From assembly GCA_002869425.1 (NCBI GenBank), contig PKSZ01000622.1, positions 1 through 6,097 on the forward strand: 6,097 nt of DNA. Reading direction: 5' to 3'. The translations under genes were made by a program, and so were the position numbers. Shown in pieces: positions 1-6,097 of this stretch. Within the stretch, counting starts at the first letter, position 1, and each line of letters opens with the position of its first letter. A model generated the notes under the pieces. The model made no database searches and had not been told where the DNA came from. It saw nothing but the letters and a program-made list of their open reading frames with translations. The stretch comes from Marinilabiliales bacterium (GTDB lineage: Bacteria > Bacteroidota > Bacteroidia > Bacteroidales > BM523).

Positions 1-1257
1 ATGGAAGCAGCACTAAGCTATCAGATTCCTACATGGTGCTACTCCAGAATTGGAAACCCTAGCATGTATTACCTGGAAGGTGTACTAGCTTTGCTGGAAG
101 GCTATGGTACAGATTATACAACATCATGCTGCGCAACTGCTTCTGGTATGGGTGCTATACAAAGTGCATGTGATCCTTTTCTAACAGTTGATAAAAAGAA
201 TCCTGATGCCAAAATGAATTTTGTAGCAACCTGTCAGGTGTATGGCGGAACATTTCAACAATTCGCTATAAGGAAAGATGAGGAAAGAAATATCGAATGG
301 AGAAAAATTATCAATTCTAATGATATTGGAGAATGGGAATCACAAATTGATGAAAACACCAGATTCCTTTATGGTGAAATGCCTAGCAACCCGGGACAAG
401 CATTCTTTGATCTTGAAAAGGTTGCTGCACTTGCCAACAAATATGGAATCCCAATGATAGTAGATGCTACGGTAGCTACTCCAGCCCTTATGAGACCAAT
501 GGAATGGGGTGCTGACATTGTAATTCACTCGGTTACAAAAACGATGACTTCCAGTGGTTTTGGTATTGCTGGTGCGGTAGTGGCAAAGAATAATCTAAAT
601 CATCTGAAAATTGACAATGATGATCTGAAAGCAAACTTTGGAATGTACATTAAGGCATTACCAAACAGGGATAATGGCCCAAATATTTCACCCATGAATG
701 CAATGATGACCATCAACGACCTAAGAACCTTAAGATCAAAGGTTGATGTGATGAGCCGCAGCACAATGAAAGTGGCCAAGTTTCTGGCAACACACAAACA
801 CATTGAACAAGTAGATTACCTCGGACTGGAATCTCACCCTCTACATAAATTGGCTAAAAAATATCTTGTTTTGGTTGATTCTGAGCATGATGAAATGTAT
901 GAAGAGAAAGTAAACCGTTACGGTCACCTGATGTCCTTCAGAGTAAAAGGTGGAGCACAGGCAACCCGTGATGTCTTTGATGGATTGCAAAGAATATGGA
1001 GAGCAACAGACCTTGGTCGTATCAAATCTGTAGCTACCATTCCTGCTATTTCTACTCACTCACAACAAGGTGAAGAAGGAAGAAAACTTGCTGATATTCC
1101 TGCAAACCTTATTCGTCTGTGTGTAGGTGCTGAACATCCGGATGACATTATTGCAGATCTTAATCAAGCATTATCTGTTCTTGATGGCAAGAAAATTTCA
1201 GCAGGAACACCAGAATATTCTGCAGGTGGTGCGTCATCAGCTTTATTAGGAAAATAA
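1..1257 (+). CDS. Cys/Met-metabolism PLP enzyme, O-acetylhomoserine sulfhydrylase-like (5' partial)
   Basis: A fold-type I PLP enzyme of the cystathionine gamma-synthase/MetY family, expected to make homocysteine (or cystathionine) from activated homoserine in the cytoplasm. Visible landmarks are YSRIGNPS (residues 14-21, PLP-phosphate contacts), TASGMGAI (46-53), YGG (81-83, ring-stacking Tyr), Asp155 in IVDATVATP, and the probable Schiff-base Lys180 in HSVTKTM. The C-terminal part (DLGRIKS, then ISTHSQQGEE and LIRLCVGAEHPDDIIADL) looks more like MetY than MetB. In relatives the YSR motif lies roughly 45-60 residues from the start, so the ATG at position 1 is probably an internal Met and about 30-50 N-terminal residues lie outside the window. 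The usual GH after the active-site Lys is replaced by TSSG, so substrate choice is uncertain. The gene ends in TAA, 15 bp before thrC and with no hairpin between, which suggests co-transcription. The family call is secure; the exact reaction is not. Confidence 0.85.
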   Translation: MEAALSYQIPTWCYSRIGNPSMYYLEGVLALLEGYGTDYTTSCCATASGMGAIQSACDPFLTVDKKNPDAKMNFVATCQVYGGTFQQFAIRKDEERNIEWRKIINSNDIGEWESQIDENTRFLYGEMPSNPGQAFFDLEKVAALANKYGIPMIVDATVATPALMRPMEWGADIVIHSVTKTMTSSGFGIAGAVVAKNNLNHLKIDNDDLKANFGMYIKALPNRDNGPNISPMNAMMTINDLRTLRSKVDVMSRSTMKVAKFLATHKHIEQVDYLGLESHPLHKLAKKYLVLVDSEHDEMYEEKVNRYGHLMSFRVKGGAQATRDVFDGLQRIWRATDLGRIKSVATIPAISTHSQQGEEGRKLADIPANLIRLCVGAEHPDDIIADLNQALSVLDGKKISAGTPEYSAGGASSALLGK

Positions 1258-1272
1258 CTAAACCATTTTCAC

Positions 1273-2640
1273 ATGAAAGAATCTTTGTTATTCTATTCAA
1301 CAAACTTACAAGCAGATCCTGTTACTTTCAGTCAGGCTCTAATTAAAGGAATAGCCCCTGACAAGGGGCTTTATATGCCAAAACAAATCCCAACATTTAC
1401 ACAGGCTGAAATTGATGCCTTTGCAAGCATGAGCTATGCAGAAATTGCTTTTGAGGTTATTAAAAAGTTCCTGATAGGCGAAATTCCGGATGAAGATTTG
1501 AAACCATTAATAGAGGATGCATATAATTATGATGTTCCTCTGGAAAATGTTTTTGATAACAAATATATCCTACGCCTAGATCAAGGACCCACAGCATCTT
1601 TTAAAGATTTTGCTGCCCGAATGATGGGACGCCTGATGAATTATTATTTGTCAAAACAAGGGAAAAATATCATTATTCTTACAGCAACATCCGGAGATAC
1701 TGGTAGCGCAGTTGCCAATGCTTTTTATGGACTTGAAAATATCAAAGTTGTTGTTTTGTTTCCGGAAAACGAGGTAACGCCCCGTCAAAGAAAGCAAATG
1801 ACAACCCTAGGTAAAAATGTTAAAATAATTGCACTGGAAGGTAAATTTGATGATTGCCAGGCCATGGTTAAGGAAGCTTTTGCAGACACAGATTGTGACT
1901 TCCTCAATCTTTCATCCGCCAATTCAATTAATATTGGAAGACTGGTTCCACAGATTGTGTACTAGTTTTATGCTTATGCAAAGCTTAAAAAAGATGCTCC
2001 AAATGGAAAAGTTATATATTCTGTACCTTCCGGAAACTTTGGCGATATGATGGGAGGAATTCTGGCCATGAAAATGGGATTACCAATTCACAAATTTGTA
2101 ATTTCCACCAATGAAAATGATGAATTTCCTTCATTTTTAAAAACGGGTAAATATAAAAAGATTGAACCTTCACTCAATTGCATTTCCAGTGCGATGAATG
2201 TTGGACATCCAAGTAATCTTTCTCGTCTGGTTGCTCTTTATGGAGGAATAATGGACGAAAAAGGAAATATCTCAAAAATGCCCGATATGGAAAAGATGAA
2301 CAGTGAGATATTTGCGATAAGCGTAACCGATGCTCAAACCAAACAAACAATTGAAAGCACATACAAAAAATATAATGTACTGCTCGAACCACACGGTTCT
2401 GTTGGATGGAAAGGTTTGGAGTCATATCTGGAAGTTCAACCAGCAGACAAAGACATGTTATGCATTTCACTGGAAACTGCACATCCGGCAAAATTCCCTG
2501 AGCAAATACAGGAAATCCTTGATATAGATCCTGAATTGCCACCTAGTCTTGCCGGACTTGAAAATAAGGACGAAATGCTTATCAAACTGGATAACAATTA
2601 CCAGAGCTTTAAAAAGTGGCTTTTGGAAAATTATTCATAA
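1273..2640 (+). pseudogene. thrC: threonine synthase interrupted by one in-frame amber codon
   Basis: Threonine synthase, the PLP-dependent last step from O-phosphohomoserine to threonine. The first part (1273-1965, 230 codons) starts with the family N-terminus (FYSTNLQ, GLYMPKQIP) and carries PLP Lys111 in SFKDFAAR, TATSGDTGSAV (137-147) and NSINIGR (217-223). A TAG then stops the frame at codon 231. The same frame continues without any other disruption to TAA at 2640, with SVPSGNFGD (250-258, PLP-phosphate loop), LEPHGSVGW (371-379) and ETAHPAKF (401-408). Read through, it is 455 codons, normal for the family. The stop replaces the second Tyr of the conserved YYF (here VY-stop-FYAYA), one base away from TAC or TAT. 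The truncated product lacks the glycine-rich loop and should be inactive. The first ATG after the stop (2047) lies beyond that loop, so reinitiation would not give an enzyme. It may be a recent mutation, a sequence error, or a suppressed codon. No SD-like site precedes the start. Confidence 0.9.
1963..1965 (+). other. premature in-frame TAG within thrC
   Basis: The reading is GTG TAC TAG TTT TAT, in the same frame as the start at 1273 and the TAA at 2638-2640. Homologues such as E. coli ThrC have Tyr-Tyr-Phe here (recalled family knowledge), so a Tyr codon with its third base changed to G explains it fully. The following base is T, a context that favours efficient termination rather than leaky readthrough. 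Confidence 0.9.
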
Positions 2641-2649
2641 CAACATCAC

Positions 2650-2680
2650 GAGAGGACATAATTTGTCCTCTCATTTTTTT
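2650..2680 (+). terminator. intrinsic terminator after thrC
   Basis: A perfect 9-bp stem, GAGAGGACA (2650-2658) pairing with TGTCCTCTC (2664-2672), closes a 5-nt loop and is followed by A and seven T residues (2674-2680). It begins 9 bp after the thrC stop. It should end the transcript carrying the PLP enzyme and thrC, so the downstream gene needs either leakage through it or its own promoter in or near the remaining 40 bp. Confidence 0.9.
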
Positions 2681-2720
2681 GAAGAACTATTTTAATCCGT
2701 AGAACAGAAAAAATAAGGCA

Positions 2721-3923
2721 ATGAAATATATTATCATTCTTGGAGACGGTATGGCTGATTATCCAATTGAAACATTGGGTAATAAAACACCCCTAATGGC
2801 TGCAAACACACCAAATATCGACAAACTTTGTAAGTTGGGTAAATGTGGTAAGCTTGTAACTGTTCCGGACGATATGCCTCCGGGAAGTGAAATTGCAAAT
2901 ATGGCTGTGCTTGGATACGATGTAAAAAAAGTGTATCAGGGTCGTGGTGTTCTTGAGGCAGCGAGCATGGGCATTGATCTTGATCCTGATGATCTGGCAA
3001 TGCGTTGTAATATTATCTGTATTGAAAATGAGAAGATTAAAAATCACTCCGCAGGACATATCAGCAATGAAGAAGCAGAAATTATCATCCGCGATCTGAA
3101 AAAAGAAATTGAAACAGATAAGATCAAATTATACCAAGGTGTTAGTTACAGGCATTTACTGGTAATCAAAGGTGGAATCAACGACATTCAGTGTACGCCT
3201 CCGCATGATGTGCCAGGAACAGCCTACAAAAATGTTTTGGTAAAAGCTAAAAACTCAAAATCAGATACGGCTGATTTACTAAACAAGCTGATATTAAAAT
3301 CACAGGAATTCTTAAAAAAGCATCCGGTTAATTTAAAAAGACAATCAGAAGGAAAAGATCCTGCAAATTCAATCTGGCCATGGTCTCCAGGACATAAACC
3401 TGAAATGAAAACACTTCAGGAGCAATATGGAATAAACGGAGCCGTGATTTCTGCCGTAGACTTATTGTATGGTATTGGTAAATACGCTGGAATGAAAGGG
3501 ATTAAAGTTCCGGAGTCCACAGGTTTGTATGATACCAATTATGAAGGTAAAGCTAAAGCAGCAGTAGAAGCTTTAAAAGATAGCGATTTGGTATATCTGC
3601 ATATAGAAGCTAGTGATGAAGCCGGCCATGAAGGCAATATTGAACTGAAAACCAAAACCATCGAATATCTTGACAGCAGAGTCGTTAAATATGTAATGGA
3701 AGAAACAGCCAAAATGCAAGAACCTGTAAGCATTGCTTTACTTCCAGATCATCCAACACCATGCGTTTTAAAAACCCATACACACGATCCCGTTCCTTTC
3801 ATTATTTATAATCCTGAAGAAGAAGGGGATAAAGTACAGGAATACAATGAAGAATCAACAAAAGAAGGACATTTTGGTATTATTAAAGGAGATGAATTTA
3901 TAAAAGCACTCCTGAAAAAATAA
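2721..3923 (+). CDS. ApgM-like metalloenzyme, probable homoserine kinase (phosphoglycerate-mutase family)
   Basis: A 400-residue protein of the archaeal-type cofactor-independent phosphoglycerate mutase family (COG3635, alkaline phosphatase superfamily). Two-metal and catalytic landmarks are all visible: ILGDGMAD with Asp9, PPGSEIANMAVLGYD with the presumed phosphorylated Ser56, GRGVLEAASMGI (about 75-86), HIEASDEAGHEGN (294-306) and DHPTPC...HTHDPVPF (343-359). Length and motif order are normal and no catalytic residue appears lost. Bacterial members found beside threonine genes have been proposed, and in some bacteria supported genetically, as non-orthologous homoserine kinases. Here the gene follows thrC and no GHMP-type thrB is visible, so homoserine kinase is the better inference; glycolytic phosphoglycerate mutase is the alternative. 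ATG at 2721 is the natural start because MKYIIILGDG is the family N-terminus. An AAGG lies 2 bp before it, too close to be a convincing SD site. The gene sits behind a strong terminator and ends 7 bp from the convergent lysC stop. Confidence 0.88.
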   Translation: MKYIIILGDGMADYPIETLGNKTPLMAANTPNIDKLCKLGKCGKLVTVPDDMPPGSEIANMAVLGYDVKKVYQGRGVLEAASMGIDLDPDDLAMRCNIICIENEKIKNHSAGHISNEEAEIIIRDLKKEIETDKIKLYQGVSYRHLLVIKGGINDIQCTPPHDVPGTAYKNVLVKAKNSKSDTADLLNKLILKSQEFLKKHPVNLKRQSEGKDPANSIWPWSPGHKPEMKTLQEQYGINGAVISAVDLLYGIGKYAGMKGIKVPESTGLYDTNYEGKAKAAVEALKDSDLVYLHIEASDEAGHEGNIELKTKTIEYLDSRVVKYVMEETAKMQEPVSIALLPDHPTPCVLKTHTHDPVPFIIYNPEEEGDKVQEYNEESTKEGHFGIIKGDEFIKALLKK

Positions 3924-3930
3924 AATAGAA

Positions 3931-5190
3931 TTACTTTTTATCTTGAATAACAAACCTGGCTGTATGCCGGGTTTTTTGTTCCAGGTAAATTTTCTTATTG
4001 TGCAGAACCCTATCGAGTGTATCCTGATTGTAATGCCTGATGGTTGCAAGTTCAAGGCCCGAATTAAATAACACCCTGTACTCCTTTTTTAGTTCATCAG
4101 TAAGCTTTTTCAGTATAGCAGGATTATTATCAACACATACAGAAAAACTAACTGCCGAATTTTGCATCAGGTTTATACTAACATGATATCTGGCCATCAT
4201 TGCAAAAATATCACTCAGGTTTTCCTCAATTATAAATGACAGATCTCTTGGAGAGATTGAGATTAAAACCTGGTCCATTCTGAAAATAAAAGAAGGAATC
4301 AAAGAATCATTGCAAGTTTGCTGATCAATACAGGTTCCTTCTTCAGAAATATTAAGAAAAGACCTCACTATTAATGGAATGTTCTTATTCTGAAGAGGTT
4401 TTATTGTTTTTGGGTGAATAATTGTTGCTCCGTAGTAGGCCAACTCAATGGCTTCGCGGTATGAAATGTTTTCCAGCTTCATTTTATTTGAAAACCATTT
4501 TGGATCTGCATTTAAAACACCCGGAACATCTTTCCAAATTGTCATACTTTCAGCATCCAGACAATGAGCAAATATTGCCGCAGTAAAATCGGAACCTTCT
4601 CTGCCAAGAGTTGTTGTAACACCATTGTCATTGGCAGCAATAAACCCCTGTGTTAGATACAATTCTGTATCTGAAAAATTACAAATAGCCTTAATCCTTT
4701 CTTCTGTTTCTTTCCAATCTACTTTTGCTTCCTGATACAAATAGTTTGTTTTTATCAGGTTTCTTACATCAAGGAACTCACATTTAATCTGTTCTGATTT
4801 CAGAAAAGAATTAATAATCTTTGTTGAAATAATCTCTCCATACGCAACAATCTCGCTATAATCTTTGCTGGATTCTTTGGCTGGAGGCTTTCTCAACTTT
4901 ACACACAACTCCTCAAAAAGAGATTGCAATATATTGAAAATCTCATGATTTGTATCTTTAAACAGTTTGTGACAAATAGAATAATGAAACTCTTTTACAA
5001 ACTGTAATTCCGTTTCATAATTTCGATTATTGCAATATGCATAACAAACCTTCTCCAATGCATTTGTCATTTTTCCCATAGCAGAAACCACAACAACTTT
5101 CCTTCCCGGATTCTGAGATAAAATGTATTTCAAATTTCTAACGGCTTCTGCATCCTTTACCGATGCACCGCCAAACTTATAAACAATCAT
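3931..5190 (-). CDS. lysC: aspartate kinase (monofunctional, with C-terminal ACT region)
   Basis: Phosphorylates aspartate to 4-phospho-L-aspartate, the entry step for lysine, threonine and methionine synthesis. The N-terminus VYKFGGASV (residues 3-11) is the kinase signature; TTTLGREGSD (192-201) and IWKDVPGVLNADP (218-230) are the nucleotide- and aspartate-site motifs of the amino-acid kinase fold. From about residue 305 onward the protein reads as a regulatory ACT region (QVLISISPRDLSF, HVSINLMQNSAVSFSVCV), so feedback control by lysine or threonine is likely, though the effector cannot be read from sequence. At 419 residues it is a stand-alone kinase: no homoserine dehydrogenase domain follows, unlike ThrA-type fusions. 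The ATG start lies 2 bp after the asd stop, so the two are almost certainly co-transcribed and perhaps translationally coupled. It ends in TAA. Its last codons also hold the opposing gene's terminator. No clear terminator of its own is visible downstream. Confidence 0.93.
   Translation of the reverse strand: MIVYKFGGASVKDAEAVRNLKYILSQNPGRKVVVVSAMGKMTNALEKVCYAYCNNRNYETELQFVKEFHYSICHKLFKDTNHEIFNILQSLFEELCVKLRKPPAKESSKDYSEIVAYGEIISTKIINSFLKSEQIKCEFLDVRNLIKTNYLYQEAKVDWKETEERIKAICNFSDTELYLTQGFIAANDNGVTTTLGREGSDFTAAIFAHCLDAESMTIWKDVPGVLNADPKWFSNKMKLENISYREAIELAYYGATIIHPKTIKPLQNKNIPLIVRSFLNISEEGTCIDQQTCNDSLIPSFIFRMDQVLISISPRDLSFIIEENLSDIFAMMARYHVSINLMQNSAVSFSVCVDNNPAILKKLTDELKKEYRVLFNSGLELATIRHYNQDTLDRVLHNKKIYLEQKTRHTARFVIQDKK
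3952..3977 (+). terminator. intrinsic terminator of the plus-strand unit, inside the lysC 3' end
   Basis: CCTGGC (3955-3960) pairs with GCCGGG (3966-3971), one pair being G-U, around a TGTAT loop. AAA (3952-3954) can extend the stem with the first three of six T residues (3972-3977). It starts 28 bp past the ApgM-like stop and lies over lysC codons 405-413. In minus-strand RNA the G-U pair becomes an A-C mismatch and the tail is only TTTGTT, so the signal should act mainly on plus-strand transcription. Confidence 0.75.
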
Positions 5191-5192
5191 AA

Positions 5193-6097
5193 CTACAATA
5201 AATCATTATCAACAAGATATTCAGCTACTTGCACAGCATTTGTAGCAGCTCCTTTACGTAAATTATCTGCAACAATCCACATATTAATTGCCTTGGAATT
5301 GCTCAAATCTTTTCTAATTCTGCCCACAAAAACCTCATCCCTGTTGTGAGAATCCAGTTGCGTAGGATACAATAGTTGCTCTGGCTTATCTTTCAAAACA
5401 AGTCCTTCGGAATTAGATAAGATTTCTTTTATTTCCTCTAAATCTGGCTCACGCTGAAATTCAACATTCACAGATTCACCATGCCCTCCCACTACGGGAA
5501 CACGCACTGCAGTTGCAGAAACAAGTATATTTTCATCCAGAATTTTTTGCGTTTCATTTAGAAGCTTCATCTCTTCTTTTGTATAAGCATTTTCCGTAAA
5601 GCTATCACAATGCGGAAGGCAATTCATATCAATTCTGTATGGATAGGCCATTTCTCCGTTAATATTATTTCTCTCATTCTCCATCTGAAGAACCGCCTTA
5701 TTCCCTGTACCGGTTACCGATTGATAGGTGGAAACAACAATACGTTTTATTCGATACTTTTTATGCAAAGATGCTAATGGCAACAAAAGCTGAATAGTTG
5801 AACAATTGGGATTTGCAATAATCATATCATCTCTTTGCAAAAGATGCGCATTAATTTCTGGAACAATTAGTTTTATGTCCTCAGCCATTCTCCATGCAGA
5901 AGAATTATCGATTACCTTGCATCCAGCATCCGCAAATTTTGGGGCCAATTCTCTGGATGCATTACCACCTGCTGAAAATAAGGCAATATCCGGTTTTTGA
6001 TTTATGGCATCTTCAGCAGATACAACGATGTATTCATTTCCCTTAAATTTTACAATTTTTCCTGCTGACTTTTTTGTTGCTACCGGAATGAGTACAT
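5193..6097 (-). CDS. asd: aspartate-semialdehyde dehydrogenase (5' partial)
   Basis: Reduces aspartyl phosphate to aspartate semialdehyde with NADPH, directly after LysC. The open frame runs to the window edge: 300 residues are visible from the codon at 6095-6093 (VLIPVATKKSAGK). The family length is about 330, so roughly 25-30 N-terminal residues with the nucleotide-binding glycine motif lie outside. The TTG at 5948 is not a start, because conserved sequence (FSAGGNASRELAPKF) precedes and spans it. Landmarks are NSSAWRM, catalytic Cys in NPNCSTIQ (codon 5804-5802), STYQSVTGTG, and catalytic His in RVPVVGGHGESV (codon 5483-5481). All are intact, so the enzyme should be active. It ends LVDNDLL with TAG, at the place where relatives end, 2 bp before lysC. 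Reading on past that TAG would give one Leu codon and then TGA overlapping the lysC ATG. The promoter lies beyond the right edge. Confidence 0.95.
   Translation of the reverse strand, partial: VLIPVATKKSAGKIVKFKGNEYIVVSAEDAINQKPDIALFSAGGNASRELAPKFADAGCKVIDNSSAWRMAEDIKLIVPEINAHLLQRDDMIIANPNCSTIQLLLPLASLHKKYRIKRIVVSTYQSVTGTGNKAVLQMENERNNINGEMAYPYRIDMNCLPHCDSFTENAYTKEEMKLLNETQKILDENILVSATAVRVPVVGGHGESVNVEFQREPDLEEIKEILSNSEGLVLKDKPEQLLYPTQLDSHNRDEVFVGRIRKDLSNSKAINMWIVADNLRKGAATNAVQVAEYLVDNDLL

Noticed and set aside
1963..1965. Pyrrolysine or programmed readthrough at the thrC TAG
   Set aside because: The site is an ordinary conserved Tyr, the next base is T, and no pyrrolysine machinery or special downstream structure is visible in the window. 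A point mutation or sequence error is simpler.
1829..2050. A +1-offset open frame spanning the amber site, considered as a possible frameshift bypass
   Set aside because: It is in a different frame from both thrC halves, its translation is not threonine synthase, and the two halves are already in the same frame, so no frameshift is needed.
2174..2542. Antisense 122-codon open frame across the second half of thrC
   Set aside because: It is a shadow of the conserved thrC coding frame; its translation shows no recognisable family and it has no independent support.
2662..2695. Possible Bacteroidota-type promoter for the ApgM-like gene: TTTG at 2662-2665, 22 bp spacer, TATTTTAA at 2688-2695
   Set aside because: The downstream element matches TAnnTTTG only partly, the upstream element lies inside the terminator hairpin, and such matches are frequent in AT-rich DNA. 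A promoter near here is plausible but not demonstrated.
3840..3930. Terminator for lysC on the minus strand within the ApgM-like 3' end
   Set aside because: Only a 5-bp AGGAG/CTCCT pairing with a 17-nt loop and a poor T run was seen, which is too weak to call.
5193..5948. Asd starting at the TTG at 5948
   Set aside because: Conserved Asd sequence continues upstream to the window edge, and the TTG encodes the Leu of ASRELAPKF; it is an internal codon.

Overview
The window is AT-rich, densely coding DNA devoted to the aspartate family of amino acids (threonine, methionine and lysine precursors). The protein sequences, the near absence of Shine-Dalgarno-like sites before the starts, and the use of an ApgM-like protein beside threonine synthase point to a member of the Bacteroidota, probably of the Bacteroidales/Marinilabiliales kind. 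That assignment comes from recognising protein families, not from a marker gene. No rRNA, tRNA, mobile element, repeat array or CRISPR is visible.

The plus-strand half (1-3923) holds three genes. A Cys/Met-metabolism PLP enzyme, most like O-acetylhomoserine sulfhydrylase, is cut at its N-terminus by the left edge. After 15 bp comes threonine synthase (thrC), interrupted by one in-frame TAG at 1963-1965. A strong intrinsic terminator follows (2650-2680). The third gene is an archaeal-type, cofactor-independent phosphoglycerate-mutase-like protein that most likely serves as the homoserine kinase.

The minus-strand half (6097-3931) holds asd (aspartate-semialdehyde dehydrogenase, cut at its N-terminus by the right edge), followed after 2 bp by lysC (aspartate kinase). 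The two transcription units converge, with only 7 bp between the stops at 3923 and 3931. The terminator of the plus-strand unit lies inside the 3' end of lysC.

Together the genes cover aspartate to aspartyl phosphate (LysC), to aspartate semialdehyde (Asd), then, after homoserine dehydrogenase (not in the window), homoserine to phosphohomoserine (ApgM-like) to threonine (ThrC). A side branch from activated homoserine leads to homocysteine (the PLP enzyme). The main anomaly is the amber codon in an otherwise intact thrC. No new biological system is evident; this is a conserved biosynthetic cluster with one striking lesion and a few economical arrangements.
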